NCBI RefSeq assembly: GCF_946479965.1
Contig: NZ_CAMLHX010000009.1
Location: 35,388 to 99,387 of the forward strand
DNA from: an uncultured Mucilaginibacter sp.
GTDB lineage: Bacteria; Bacteroidota; Bacteroidia; Sphingobacteriales; Sphingobacteriaceae
Direction of reading: 5' to 3'
Length of the DNA: 64,000 nt
Position 1 is the stretch's first letter; each line of letters opens with the position of its first letter. Position numbers and translations under genes: made by a program. The notes below the pieces were generated by a model. The model did no database searches. It had not been told where the DNA came from and worked only from the letters and a program-made list of their open reading frames with translations. Below are positions 9,202 through 18,518 of this stretch, in pieces.

Positions 9202-9564
9202 TTACTTCTTAGATGTATCAGTTGGAGTTGCCGGCGCAAGAGGCGAAGGCATTGTTGTAGCGGGTGCAGCTGTGCCGGGAGTAACCTCAAGTGACTTCTT
9301 TTGCTGCTCCTGATACTTGCTTGCAGTACCGGCCACAGGGCCATCTTTAGCAACAACGTTAATACCCAACGCCAGTACCATTAAGGTGATAGCTAATACC
9401 CACGTACCTTTTTCTAAAAAATCGCCTGTTTTTTGCACACCCATTAATTGTGATGAGCTTGAAAAATTTGATGAAAGACCGCCACCCTTAGGGTTTTGTA
9501 TCAAAACGATAAGCCCAAGCAACGCGCATACTATCACTACCAGGATCACTAATACTATTAACAT
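9202..9564 (-). CDS. secG: Preprotein translocase subunit SecG
   Basis: 120 residues with two membrane helices (about 1-22 and 53-72) separated by the conserved cytoplasmic loop LIQNPKGGGLSSNF, the diagnostic SecG motif. The C-terminal 45 residues are a Pro/Ala/Thr-rich tail of the kind seen in other Bacteroidota SecG proteins. SecG joins SecYE and aids SecA-driven export. It is the last gene of the miaB operon, seven bases after the TPR gene, and is followed by a terminator. Confidence 0.95.
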   Translation of the reverse strand: MLIVLVILVVIVCALLGLIVLIQNPKGGGLSSNFSSSSQLMGVQKTGDFLEKGTWVLAITLMVLALGINVVAKDGPVAGTASKYQEQQKKSLEVTPGTAAPATTMPSPLAPATPTDTSKK

Positions 9565-9571
9565 ATCTTTA

Positions 9572-10825
9572 TTAATTTATTTTATTTTCTAATTGTTCAA
9601 TTTGGCCTGCAAAGTAAAGGCTTTTTTCCGGGAATTTCAACATCAATTTTTTGTATGTTGAAATGGCCTTGTGATACAGCATTTGCTCGGTATATATTTT
9701 GGCAAGCGTCTCGGTTACAAGTTCGTTCCGGTCTTCCGAGCTTTTCTTGGCTTTATTCTCGCTATTAAGCTTAACGCTGCTTGGATGCTTTATCTGCGGC
9801 TCTTCGTAAATAAATTTTTCAATTATCTTGTCGGCTTTTGTTTCGGCAGGCTGCGCGTCTGTTTTTGGCGGGATAACATTTAAATCGTTAACTACCGAGC
9901 TTACCGCAAATATGTTTTCAACATACTGCTGCTGCAGGTTATCTGCCACAGGCTGCTGCTTCTCTGCAGGGGCAACAGTTGCTGAATGGAATTTACCTTC
10001 ATCTGCGAAGGGCTGGTAAGTAGCCGCGTGCTCTTTGCGGGTTTTATCCAACCACCACATAAAGCTGTAAGGCATCTTCTCGTCGTTATACCTTGAAACG
10101 TGCCGGCCTCCTTTGTTGGCTGGTGTAACTTGTGTTACAATATTTGCCGAGGTATTAAGTGAATCGTCTTCGGCAACTGCGGGCTCAAATACAAAATAAC
10201 TATCCCCTGAGCTTGCTTCCTTTTTCTCCGGATCGTCTGCAGCCACATTGGTCGAAATATTATCCGCAGCGGATGATTGTTCAATCCCTATATCCTCAAT
10301 GCTTACAATTTCCTCAAATACCTCATCATCTATCTCCTGATGAGGTTGGGTTGGCTTGCTGCCTATCTTACTATCTTCAGTTTCGGTATATTGTATCTGT
10401 TCAACATCCGGCTCATCATCAAGCATTAAAGCTTCGTCGCCCTTTTTCTCATCGGCATAAACCAGGTCAGTTTCTACCGGTACATGAAAATAGTTGGCTT
10501 CATCAACAGCTTGGGGTATTGACGACGATGGTTTCCCCTCGCCTGGCTTCCCGAAAAAGACGATCTGACTATCAGTTACGGCCGTAAGCGAGCCCGCGGC
10601 GTTAGCAATTTTATAAAGTAAATGAGGATTGATGTATGTGCTTGCGCTTTGAATATCTTCCTCCTCGCGTTTTACAGCCAGTATAGCCCGCAATAACCCA
10701 CTCTGCGGAAAATCATTAATAAGCGCCTGTAAATTGGAGGTATTATTACCATAAACCAGATCAGACGGATTATCCAACAGATCATAGAAAAAATCATTAC
10801 CGCTATTTCCAGTGTTTTCGTTCAC
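9572..10825 (-). CDS. Acidic protein with C-terminal TPR-like motif
   Basis: 417 residues without signal peptide or membrane span. The long middle (about 60-350) is acidic and low in complexity, rich in Asp, Glu and Ser, and probably disordered. The final ~50 residues (LVTETLAKIYTEQMLYHKAI, then YKKLMLKFPEKSLYF) look like one or two TPR helices, which bind proteins. It lies between lptE and secG, a position recalled as conserved in related Bacteroidota, so a link to envelope export is plausible. No enzymatic motif is visible. Confidence 0.75.
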   Translation of the reverse strand: MNENTGNSGNDFFYDLLDNPSDLVYGNNTSNLQALINDFPQSGLLRAILAVKREEEDIQSASTYINPHLLYKIANAAGSLTAVTDSQIVFFGKPGEGKPSSSIPQAVDEANYFHVPVETDLVYADEKKGDEALMLDDEPDVEQIQYTETEDSKIGSKPTQPHQEIDDEVFEEIVSIEDIGIEQSSAADNISTNVAADDPEKKEASSGDSYFVFEPAVAEDDSLNTSANIVTQVTPANKGGRHVSRYNDEKMPYSFMWWLDKTRKEHAATYQPFADEGKFHSATVAPAEKQQPVADNLQQQYVENIFAVSSVVNDLNVIPPKTDAQPAETKADKIIEKFIYEEPQIKHPSSVKLNSENKAKKSSEDRNELVTETLAKIYTEQMLYHKAISTYKKLMLKFPEKSLYFAGQIEQLENKIN

Positions 10826-10846
10826 GCCGATGAAGCTATTAAATTG

Positions 10847-11368
10847 TTACCAATTATTAAAGGCTTTGTTAAAAATATCGTCAATAAGCTGACTGGTGAG
10901 CTTTTGAAACAGAGCTTCCTCCTGCGATGCTAAGTTGCCTGAATAGTTGATGCTTTTGCTGAACGTCTGATCAAAGGTAAGGTTCTTGTCCTTTAAATAA
11001 TCAAACTTAACACGTACGGTTAATGTAAGTGCCTGTGCGCCGGCCACGGGTGGCGCATTGCCACTAGGTGCTTGTATAGAAACCGGTACGCTCCTGTAAT
11101 CAGTTATAGCACCACTCATATTAGCGTCACCCTCGCCGTTAACAATGCTAAGGCTGGTGGTGGTACGTATGCGTGCTTTAAGTGCCTCTGTAAATCTTGT
11201 GCTAAAATAACCAACCACCAAAGGTGCATTGTTTTCAAAAAAAGCAACGTTCACTGTTTTCATTTCAGGTGGGATAACGTCACTTTTCAGCGTATAACAC
11301 CCAGGCGTTAAAAAAGCCAAAACAGCTATCAGCGGCAGTATAACCAGCGGTCGTTTTTTCATCAGCAT
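10847..11368 (-). CDS. lptE: LptE-family LPS assembly lipoprotein
   Basis: 173 residues with a type II signal peptide: a basic start, hydrophobic core and lipobox TPGC, with the lipidated Cys near residue 24. The body matches Bacteroidota LptE (FFENNAPLVVGYFSTRFTEAL, then a long basic beta-rich stretch). LptE plugs the LptD beta-barrel that inserts lipopolysaccharide into the outer membrane. Its ATG directly follows the TAA of the sigma-54 activator gene. The lipid A genes lpxD/C/A lie elsewhere in the window, so two stages of LPS supply are represented. Confidence 0.9.
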   Translation of the reverse strand: MLMKKRPLVILPLIAVLAFLTPGCYTLKSDVIPPEMKTVNVAFFENNAPLVVGYFSTRFTEALKARIRTTTSLSIVNGEGDANMSGAITDYRSVPVSIQAPSGNAPPVAGAQALTLTVRVKFDYLKDKNLTFDQTFSKSINYSGNLASQEEALFQKLTSQLIDDIFNKAFNNW

Positions 11369-12616
11369 TTACAAATTCAGTTCTTTAATTTTGCGGTACA
11401 AGGTGCGTTCAGATATACCCAACTCATTTGCGGCGAGCTTACGTTTGCCCTTATGTTTTTTAAGCGCTTTGCGTATCAAATCTGACTCTTTTTCTACCAG
11501 AGATAACGATTCCTCCACCTCTTCGGCGTGGTGCGTTATATTAAACCCGTCATCGTCATTATTAATTTTACTGATACTATTAACGGGCTGCTGGATAGTA
11601 AATTGTTGCTCGCCGGTAACAGGCAGTTCAATATCGCGGTACAACTGCGTAAGCGTTTGCGAGTGGTTAGCGTAATTAGGTGCTCCGCCGCCATGTTCTA
11701 TCATGTCAACCACTAATTTTTTCAGCTCCACCATGTCGCGTTTCATATCGAACAGCACTTTGTATAATATATCACGCTCAGAAAAATCTTCTTTTGGCTG
11801 GTTGGCCAAACGCATAGGCAAATTACGGTTATTACCGTCAGATGGAATGTACGTAAGCAGCGTTTGGCCCGTAATAAGATGATTCCTCTCCAACACAGCC
11901 AATTGCTCCGCCATGTTTTTTAACTGCCTTACGTTACCCGGCCACCCGTAGTTGGTCAATATCTGCTGCGCCTCTTCATCCAGTTGGATGGGTGGAGTGC
12001 GGTATTTATCAGTAAAGTCTGATGTGAATTTGCGGAACAACAGGTAAATGTCTTCTTTTCTTTCGCGTAGCGATGGGATGCGCAGCGGAACCGTATTTAA
12101 ACGATAGTAAAGATCCTCGCGAAACTTGCCGTTCTTCACTGCATCATACACGTCAACGTTGGTAGCTGCAATAACACGCACGTTGGTTTTTTCCACTTTT
12201 GATGAACCCACGCGGATGTACTGGCCCGACTCGAGCACGCGCAGCAGCCTCGCCTGTGTACCCAAAGGCATTTCGGCTATCTCATCTAAAAAAATAGTAC
12301 CACCGTTAACCGTTTCAAAATAGCCTTTACGCTCGCCAACAGCACCTGTATAAGCGCCCTTTTCGTGACCGAATAATTCCGAATCGATAGTACCTTCAGG
12401 GATAGCGCCGCAGTTAACCGCTATAAACGGCCCATGCTTCCGCTGGCTCATGTGGTGTATTATGTGCGAGAATACTTCCTTACCGCTACCGCTTTCGCCG
12501 GTAATTAATACCGAAATATCAGTAGGCGCAACCTGGTTAGCTATATCTATTGCCCGGTTCAACAACGGCGAATTGCCGATGATACCGAAGCGTTGTTTTA
12601 TTTCTTGTATTTCCAT
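11369..12616 (-). CDS. Sigma-54-dependent transcriptional activator
   Basis: 415 residues: the AAA+ domain starts almost at the N-terminus, with Walker A GESGSGKE near residue 41, the sigma-54 contact loop GAYTGA (Tyr variant of GAFTGA) near 94, Walker B GGTIFLDEIAE, and a C-terminal Fis-type helix-turn-helix (LAANELGISERTLYRKIKEL). There is no receiver or PAS sensory domain ahead of the ATPase, so signal input must come from elsewhere. It remodels RNA polymerase-sigma-54 at -12/-24 promoters. It sits eight bases after the unknown small gene and abuts lptE. Confidence 0.93.
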   Translation of the reverse strand: MEIQEIKQRFGIIGNSPLLNRAIDIANQVAPTDISVLITGESGSGKEVFSHIIHHMSQRKHGPFIAVNCGAIPEGTIDSELFGHEKGAYTGAVGERKGYFETVNGGTIFLDEIAEMPLGTQARLLRVLESGQYIRVGSSKVEKTNVRVIAATNVDVYDAVKNGKFREDLYYRLNTVPLRIPSLRERKEDIYLLFRKFTSDFTDKYRTPPIQLDEEAQQILTNYGWPGNVRQLKNMAEQLAVLERNHLITGQTLLTYIPSDGNNRNLPMRLANQPKEDFSERDILYKVLFDMKRDMVELKKLVVDMIEHGGGAPNYANHSQTLTQLYRDIELPVTGEQQFTIQQPVNSISKINNDDDGFNITHHAEEVEESLSLVEKESDLIRKALKKHKGKRKLAANELGISERTLYRKIKELNL

Positions 12617-12624
12617 TGGTTAGT

Positions 12625-13158
12625 TTATAATGTTGGGTATTTACTTTTGGTTACGCACCCAATATTACTTTCAATATCCCTATTCACTTTGTTTGAAAGG
12701 TTATTTTTTTCTATTTCCGATTCGACATTTAAACAGTTTAAGTAATCTTGCTCGCTTACACCATAATTATCCGAAAAAGTAAAATCGATCTTTCCATTTT
12801 CTATCCAGACAAATGCTGGGGTATTATTAATTACACAACCTAATGGCTGTTCAAATTCAGGATAATCCTTTATTTCAGATTTAAACTTTTCAAATTCTGT
12901 CCAATCATACTTTTTACCCACAATTGGTTTAGGAAAATTTTCGGGAATTGTATTTAATGCTATCCCTAAAACACCAAGGGTAATAAGTAGATCGGCTCTA
13001 TCGGTAAAATTTAGCGTTAATTTGATATAATCACCATCGTCCCTAAAACTTGGTCTTTTCCATAGGTAAGAATACTTCAAATTAGATATCCACCGACTAA
13101 TTTCTTCCTTTGAATTAGTTTTGAATAACCACTCCTCATTTATTCTTTCTTGTAGCAT
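12625..13158 (-). CDS. Hypothetical protein between miaB and the sigma-54 activator (177 aa)
   Basis: The reading frame extends back to 13197, but the ATG at 13158 shares its A with the miaB stop (TAATG), which argues strongly for that start and coupled translation. The product [12 protein letters not shown]... is soluble, with acidic and aromatic stretches (YSYLWKRPSFRDDGDYIKL, YDWTEFEKFKSEIKDYPEF), no signal peptide, no membrane span and no motif I can name. The recalled order in relatives has miaB directly before the sigma-54 gene, so this gene may be an insertion in a conserved operon. Immunity-type or regulatory small proteins can look like this, but that is a guess. Confidence 0.7.
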   Translation of the reverse strand: MLQERINEEWLFKTNSKEEISRWISNLKYSYLWKRPSFRDDGDYIKLTLNFTDRADLLITLGVLGIALNTIPENFPKPIVGKKYDWTEFEKFKSEIKDYPEFEQPLGCVINNTPAFVWIENGKIDFTFSDNYGVSEQDYLNCLNVESEIEKNNLSNKVNRDIESNIGCVTKSKYPTL

Positions 13159-14627
13159 TAATCTATGATTTTGCCCATTAACGTCGCGGTAGTACACCTT
13201 TCCGCCATTACATACACATATTGCCCGGGCTTATATCTTTCATCCACCGGAAACACCATCATAGCGTTCTGATCTGTACGACCGGCGTAATCGTTTTTTG
13301 ATTTTTTGGAGAAACCTTCTATCAAAACCTTCTGCACCTTGCCTAATTGAGCTTGTAAACGATGAAGTGAATGTTGTTGCTGTAGGGCAACAATTTCTGT
13401 TAAACGCGCTGCCTTAACCGGCTCAGGTATATCGTCGGCATAGCGTTTTGCCGCTAAAGTGCCGGGCCTTTCCGAATACATAAACATGTAAGCAAAATCA
13501 TATTTAACATATTCCATCATGCTTACGGTTTCTTTATGCTCTTCATCTGTTTCTGTACAGAAGCCTGTGATAACATCAGTAGAAATTGCGCACTCAGGCA
13601 TAATACGGCGGATGGCATCAATACGATTGATGTACCAGTTGCGATCATAAGTACGGTTCATCAGATCCAGTATGCGGCTATTGCCCGATTGTACCGGCAA
13701 ATGAATGTATTTGCAAATATTATCATGCTTAGCCATGGTATACAAAACCTCATCGGTAATATCTTTTGGATGCGAAGTGGAAAACCGGATACGCAGATCG
13801 GGATTAATAGCGGCTACCATTTCTAACAAATTAGCAAAGTTAGTAGTAGTTGCAGGGGCAGTAGCAGTTTCTTGCTGTTCTGACGGCTGCGCACTGTCAA
13901 CCGCCGACTGCCCACTCCACTTATAAGAATCCACATTTTGCCCCAGCAAGGTCACCTCGCGGTAGCCCTGGTCAAACAGATCTGTACACTCTTTTACTAT
14001 TGAGTAAGGATCACGGCTACGCTCGCGGCCACGGGTAAACGGCACTACACAGAACGAGCACATGTTATCGCAACCGCGCATAATAGAAACGAATGCGTTA
14101 ATGCCGTTGCTATTTAACCGCACCGGGCTTATATCTGCATAGGTTTCCTCGCGGGATAATAATACGTTTACGGCCTTTTGGCCACTATCTACCTGGTCAA
14201 TCAAATTGGGCAGGTCACGATAAGCATCGGGGCCTACAACTACATCAACCAGTTTTTCTTCTTCCAAAAATTTAGCTTTTAAGCGCTCGGCCATACAGCC
14301 CAACACGCCAACCACCATACCCGGATTTTTAGCTTTCGCCGTTTTGAATTCCTTTAAACGGTTTCGTACTCTTGTCTCAGCGTTTTCGCGAATAGAGCAG
14401 GTGTTTATGAATACCACGTCGGCGCTATTAAAATCGCCTGTGGTTTCAAAGCCTTGTTCTGATAAAATAGACGCAACTATCTCGCTGTCAGAAAAATTCA
14501 TGGCACAGCCATAACTTTCTATATACAGCTTGCGCCCGGTATTCTTGCCTTCAACCGGCTCTAATAGTAAAGCCTCGCCCTGTCTGCCCTCATCATGTTT
14601 TTTATCCGGAAGAACCAAATCAATCAT
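13158..14627 (-). CDS. miaB: tRNA-2-methylthio-N6-dimethylallyladenosine synthase MiaB
   Basis: The frame opens at 14705, but the family N-terminus begins at the ATG at 14627 ([11 protein letters not shown]), giving 489 residues. The N-terminal UPF0004 domain has three cluster cysteines ([21 protein letters not shown]), the radical-SAM motif is CDNMCSFC, and a C-terminal TRAM domain binds tRNA. It methylthiolates A37 of tRNAs that read UNN codons. Between [11 protein letters not shown] and FANLLEMV lies an unusual Ser/Gln/Thr/Ala-rich insert of about 28 residues not expected in MiaB. It is first in the operon and divergent from the AsmA-like gene. Confidence 0.97.
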   Translation of the reverse strand: MIDLVLPDKKHDEGRQGEALLLEPVEGKNTGRKLYIESYGCAMNFSDSEIVASILSEQGFETTGDFNSADVVFINTCSIRENAETRVRNRLKEFKTAKAKNPGMVVGVLGCMAERLKAKFLEEEKLVDVVVGPDAYRDLPNLIDQVDSGQKAVNVLLSREETYADISPVRLNSNGINAFVSIMRGCDNMCSFCVVPFTRGRERSRDPYSIVKECTDLFDQGYREVTLLGQNVDSYKWSGQSAVDSAQPSEQQETATAPATTTNFANLLEMVAAINPDLRIRFSTSHPKDITDEVLYTMAKHDNICKYIHLPVQSGNSRILDLMNRTYDRNWYINRIDAIRRIMPECAISTDVITGFCTETDEEHKETVSMMEYVKYDFAYMFMYSERPGTLAAKRYADDIPEPVKAARLTEIVALQQQHSLHRLQAQLGKVQKVLIEGFSKKSKNDYAGRTDQNAMMVFPVDERYKPGQYVYVMAERCTTATLMGKIID

Positions 14628-14742
14628 TGCTTGTAAAAATTTGAGCTGCAAAAATACATAAATTTTATATACAGCGTGACAGATTGGCAGAATTAACAAA
14701 ATCAACTTTTTGTTGTTATAACATTATACTAATCCCTTTTAA

Positions 14743-16650
14743 ATGGCCACAGACATCGCTGAAAACAAAAAACGCTTCCCCCGCTGGCCATTTATTTTGT
14801 TAGGTATTTTATTGATTATTGGAGCCGGGGCATGGTATGCCTATAACCGTTTTTTCGCCGGTGATAAGTGGAAACCCTTGCTACAGGCTAAACTGAAAGA
14901 GATGATTCTAAAATCAACTGATAGCCTGTACCGAATCGAATACTCCGATTTTGATCTCAATCTGGCATCCGGCGACGCCGTTCTATCTGATTTTAAACTG
15001 ATCCCCGACTCAGCGGTTTATAATAAATTAGTTGAACTAAAAAAAGCGCCCGATAATCTTTTCACCCTCAGCGTTAATAAACTCACCATAAAAAACGTGG
15101 GGGCAAAAAAAGCTTACCAGGATAAAATACTTGAGGTAAACAGTATCACCATCGATAAACCAAGTCTTATAATAACCAATAAACGGTATGCTTTTAACGA
15201 TACTGTTAAAGTGGGCACGCCGAAAACGCCTTATCAGCTTGTTAAAAATATATTTAAAGAATTACGGATCGACTCTGTTTCACTTAAAGACATCAGCTTA
15301 ACCTATGTAAATAAAAATGAAGCAGCGGCACGCCATACAGCTTTAAAACATCTGGATATTAACATATCTAACGTTTTGATCGATTCTCTATCGGCACAGG
15401 ATACCAGCCGTTTTTATTATACAAAAGGCGTTGAAGTTATTATTCATAACTATAAAGTAAAAACACCCGATAGTTTGTATACATCGGCGGTAAAGGAGAT
15501 CTATTTTTCTACTGCAAAACGCACGCTTCGGTTGGAGAAAGTGGATCTGACACCTCGCTATAGTCACAATGCCTTCTACAAAAAAACAGGTGAAAGTGGC
15601 GATATATTTACCCTGAAGTTTAAAAAAATAGCCATAAACAACATTGATCTGCAGCGCTTTTTGCGCGACCAAAAACTATACGCAAGTACAATGGATGTTG
15701 AGAATGCCGACGTACAGATTTACAACAATAGCAATTACAAAGGTAAAAAGTCGGTTAAAATTGGAAAGGATCCACATCAGTCGTTACAGAAAGTGGCTTT
15801 GGATATGCGGCTTAATCGTTTAAATATACGCAACTCCAATATCACCTATTCAGAAACCGATGCTACAACCCAGGAAACAGGGCAAATAATATTTAAAAAA
15901 ACCAATGGGTATTTGATGAATGTTACCAATGACCCTGATGCAAAGAAGAAGAATCATTACATGAAGGCGCACATAAACACCTTGTTTATGAATGCCGCGC
16001 CGCTGACCGTCAATTTTAAGTTTGATCTCACCGCTAAAAACGGGGCTTTCAACTACTCGGGACGATTGGGTAAGTTTGATGGCCGGGTATTGGATAAATT
16101 GGTGCGCCCGCTGGCACTGGTACATGTGCGCTCGGCAGATGTGGAACGCCTTGACTTTAATGTTGATGCCAATAATTACTACGGCAAAGGCAACCTACAG
16201 TTCTACTACAAAAACCTGAATGTGCAACTGCTTAAAAAGGTTGAGGGTGAGAAGGGATTGAAAGCGCAGGGCTTTATCTCTACCATTGCAAACTCGCTTA
16301 TTATTGAGAACAGTAACCCGGACAAGAAAGGCAATTTCAGACCGGGGCCAATAAGCCTTAAACGTGAGTCAACCACCTCATTCTTCAGCTTTTTGTATAA
16401 AGGTCTATTAGCCGGCCTTAAACCAAGCGTAGGTTTTGATGCAAAAACCGAAGGGAAGGTGAACAAAGTGATAGAAAAAGTAGGTTCTGTGATCGAGTCG
16501 TTCAATAAATTTAAAGAAAACCGTAAATTGAGGCGTGAAGAACGCAAACGAAAAAAGGCGGAAGAGAAAGCATTAAAAGAAAAAAAGACCCTTGAAGAAA
16601 AGGCTAAACAAAAAAACGGAGCGGACGCAGGCAACCCATCGGTAAACTAA
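14743..16650 (+). CDS. AsmA-like membrane-anchored protein, paralog 1
   Basis: 635 residues. One membrane anchor (about residues 15-37) is followed by a long beta-rich periplasmic body of repeating strands such as NVDANNYYGKGNLQFYYKNL, then a very basic, coiled tail (Lys/Glu-rich from about 575). The YGKGNLQF-type strands and overall plan resemble AsmA/DUF748 proteins, which form grooves between the membranes for lipid transfer. The next gene is a paralog: both share the segment ending GLKPSVGFDAKTEGKV / GLKPTIGLDDKTESAV. Two bases separate them. Function is inferred from fold resemblance only. Confidence 0.75.
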   Translation: MATDIAENKKRFPRWPFILLGILLIIGAGAWYAYNRFFAGDKWKPLLQAKLKEMILKSTDSLYRIEYSDFDLNLASGDAVLSDFKLIPDSAVYNKLVELKKAPDNLFTLSVNKLTIKNVGAKKAYQDKILEVNSITIDKPSLIITNKRYAFNDTVKVGTPKTPYQLVKNIFKELRIDSVSLKDISLTYVNKNEAAARHTALKHLDINISNVLIDSLSAQDTSRFYYTKGVEVIIHNYKVKTPDSLYTSAVKEIYFSTAKRTLRLEKVDLTPRYSHNAFYKKTGESGDIFTLKFKKIAINNIDLQRFLRDQKLYASTMDVENADVQIYNNSNYKGKKSVKIGKDPHQSLQKVALDMRLNRLNIRNSNITYSETDATTQETGQIIFKKTNGYLMNVTNDPDAKKKNHYMKAHINTLFMNAAPLTVNFKFDLTAKNGAFNYSGRLGKFDGRVLDKLVRPLALVHVRSADVERLDFNVDANNYYGKGNLQFYYKNLNVQLLKKVEGEKGLKAQGFISTIANSLIIENSNPDKKGNFRPGPISLKRESTTSFFSFLYKGLLAGLKPSVGFDAKTEGKVNKVIEKVGSVIESFNKFKENRKLRREERKRKKAEEKALKEKKTLEEKAKQKNGADAGNPSVN

Positions 16651-16652
16651 AT

Positions 16653-18419
16653 ATGGCTATTAACTTTTTAAAGACCAAACGCAGCAGAATAATTGCTGCC
16701 GCCGTAATTATACCCGTTGTTTTACTGTTGATTGCCGCTTTAACAATAAATAGGCTATGGTCACCCATTTTAGCTAATAAAGTAAGGAACGCCGTAATAA
16801 AAGGGAGCGATAGTTTATATCACGCCGACTTTTCGGATGCGCAATTGCACATTTTACAGGGTAAAATAATGCTGTACAATGTTTCATTAATACCCGATAC
16901 CCAGGTGTATCGTCGCAGAATGAAGTTAGGAACTGCCCCCAATAATTTGATAAAACTGAATGCCCGCCGCATTATCTTATCAGAGATCCACCCTTTTAAA
17001 TATTTATTTCAGAAGAAATTAGATATCGGCCGCATTGCCATTAACTCGCCGCACATACAGGTTAGCTATGCATTAAACCATACTAAAGACACTACGGAAA
17101 AGGACCACCGCACCGCTTGGCAAAAGCTGTCAAAAAGCCTTAAATCGGCCCACGTTGGCGATATATTTTTAGACAATATTTCTTTTAAGTACGATGATTA
17201 TTCGGGTAATAAAGTTGCTGTGTCTGAAATTAAACAAATGAGCCTGCACGCGCATGATCTCCTGATAGATTCGGCTACACAGACAGATCGTTCGCGTTTT
17301 TTTTATTGTAAAGATGTATCAGCGGATGTGCAGAACTATTCGGGCCGAACGGCAAAAGGTCTGTATAACTACTCGCTAAAGCGACTAAAGCTTTCTACTT
17401 CAACGTCGCAGGTTATAGTTACGGGTTTTAAGTTTGAGCCTGTAGATGCCGGTGTGTTTTTCGCGAAAAGCCGAAAGGATAAGTTTGAGGTAAGGCTCGA
17501 TTCTGTACAACTTAACAACTTCGATTTTTTAGCTTACCACAAATACCGAAGCCTTACCGCCAGCAGCCTTATTATCAATGGCGGACTGCTTGATCTGTAC
17601 AACAACCCCAATAAAATTAAGATCTACAAGGATAAGCTGGAAACCTTCCCCAACGTGGCCCTTTACCAGGTTAATATGGATTTGAGGATAGACACCATCG
17701 ATATAAAAAAACTGAATATTACTTATAGCGAGCAGGGCAAAAAATCGCACAAAACAGGCACGCTTATTTTTGCTAACACCAGCGCTCAAATTGGTAACGT
17801 TACAACCAATCCGAACGCGCTAAAGGTTGACAGCATAGCCACTGCAAAGATCAGTACCTGGTTTATGGGCAAAGGCAAACTGAATATCTCCTTCCGTTTT
17901 AATTTACGGTCGCGTAACGCGCCTTATAGCTTTAAAGGCCATTTGGGCCCAATGCCGCTGCAAGCACTTAACAAAGTTACCATGCCTTTATCCATGGTAA
18001 AAATTACAGAGGGCACATTAAAAAGTTATGATTTTAACATTTATGGCAATGCCAACATATCACGCGGGCACATTGCGATTTTGTACAATGATGTAAAGGT
18101 TAGACTGCTGCGGGTTAACGATGACAACCTATTGTACTCCCGCAAGCTGATTCCAACATTGTTTGCTAATTTGTTCATCATCAAACATAATAATCCCGAC
18201 AAGCCCGGCGAAACGCCCCGTGCATTTGATGTGGTTTATCCGCGTCCTAAAGATTCTCCCTTTTTTAAAACGGCATGGACCACCATGCTTAAGGGCCTTA
18301 AACCTACCATAGGTTTAGACGATAAAACAGAGAGCGCTGTTAAAAAACGACTGGATGATATGAAACAGAAAAAGAACGACAGGGCGCTGAAGAAGAAAAA
18401 CAAGAAAAAAACAGGCTGA
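16653..18419 (+). CDS. AsmA-like membrane-anchored protein, paralog 2
   Basis: 588 residues with the same plan as its upstream neighbour: an N-terminal anchor (about 12-33), GSDSLYHADFSDAQL matching GTDSLY-like strands in paralog 1 (STDSLYRIEYSDFDL), a beta-rich body, the shared GLKPTIGLDDKTESAV segment, and a Lys-rich C-terminus. It is likely to act with paralog 1 in the periplasm. The tandem arrangement suggests an old duplication. A terminator-like hairpin follows at 18470. Confidence 0.75.
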   Translation: MAINFLKTKRSRIIAAAVIIPVVLLLIAALTINRLWSPILANKVRNAVIKGSDSLYHADFSDAQLHILQGKIMLYNVSLIPDTQVYRRRMKLGTAPNNLIKLNARRIILSEIHPFKYLFQKKLDIGRIAINSPHIQVSYALNHTKDTTEKDHRTAWQKLSKSLKSAHVGDIFLDNISFKYDDYSGNKVAVSEIKQMSLHAHDLLIDSATQTDRSRFFYCKDVSADVQNYSGRTAKGLYNYSLKRLKLSTSTSQVIVTGFKFEPVDAGVFFAKSRKDKFEVRLDSVQLNNFDFLAYHKYRSLTASSLIINGGLLDLYNNPNKIKIYKDKLETFPNVALYQVNMDLRIDTIDIKKLNITYSEQGKKSHKTGTLIFANTSAQIGNVTTNPNALKVDSIATAKISTWFMGKGKLNISFRFNLRSRNAPYSFKGHLGPMPLQALNKVTMPLSMVKITEGTLKSYDFNIYGNANISRGHIAILYNDVKVRLLRVNDDNLLYSRKLIPTLFANLFIIKHNNPDKPGETPRAFDVVYPRPKDSPFFKTAWTTMLKGLKPTIGLDDKTESAVKKRLDDMKQKKNDRALKKKNKKKTG

Positions 18420-18469
18420 AAAACGTCTATAAGCAGCCGTCAAAAGCAAGCAAACTATTTTTCACTAAA

Positions 18470-18495
18470 AAAGGCATGATGGTAATCATGCCTTT
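18470..18495. terminator. Bidirectional terminator hairpin
   Basis: Perfect 11-bp stem AAAGGCATGAT with loop GGTA, A-rich on the left and T-rich on the right, between the convergent AsmA-like and collagen-like genes. Confidence 0.88.
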
Positions 18496-18518
18496 AAGAA
18501 TAGTGTTTTTCTTATAAA

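Noticed and set aside
10159..10587. 142-codon plus-strand frame opposite the acidic TPR protein
   Set aside because: Low-complexity acidic coding produces long antisense frames; no family resemblance.
13159..13197. Longer start (39 bp upstream) for the unknown gene after miaB
   Set aside because: The TAATG overlap at 13158 gives a better start; the extension overlaps the miaB C-terminus.
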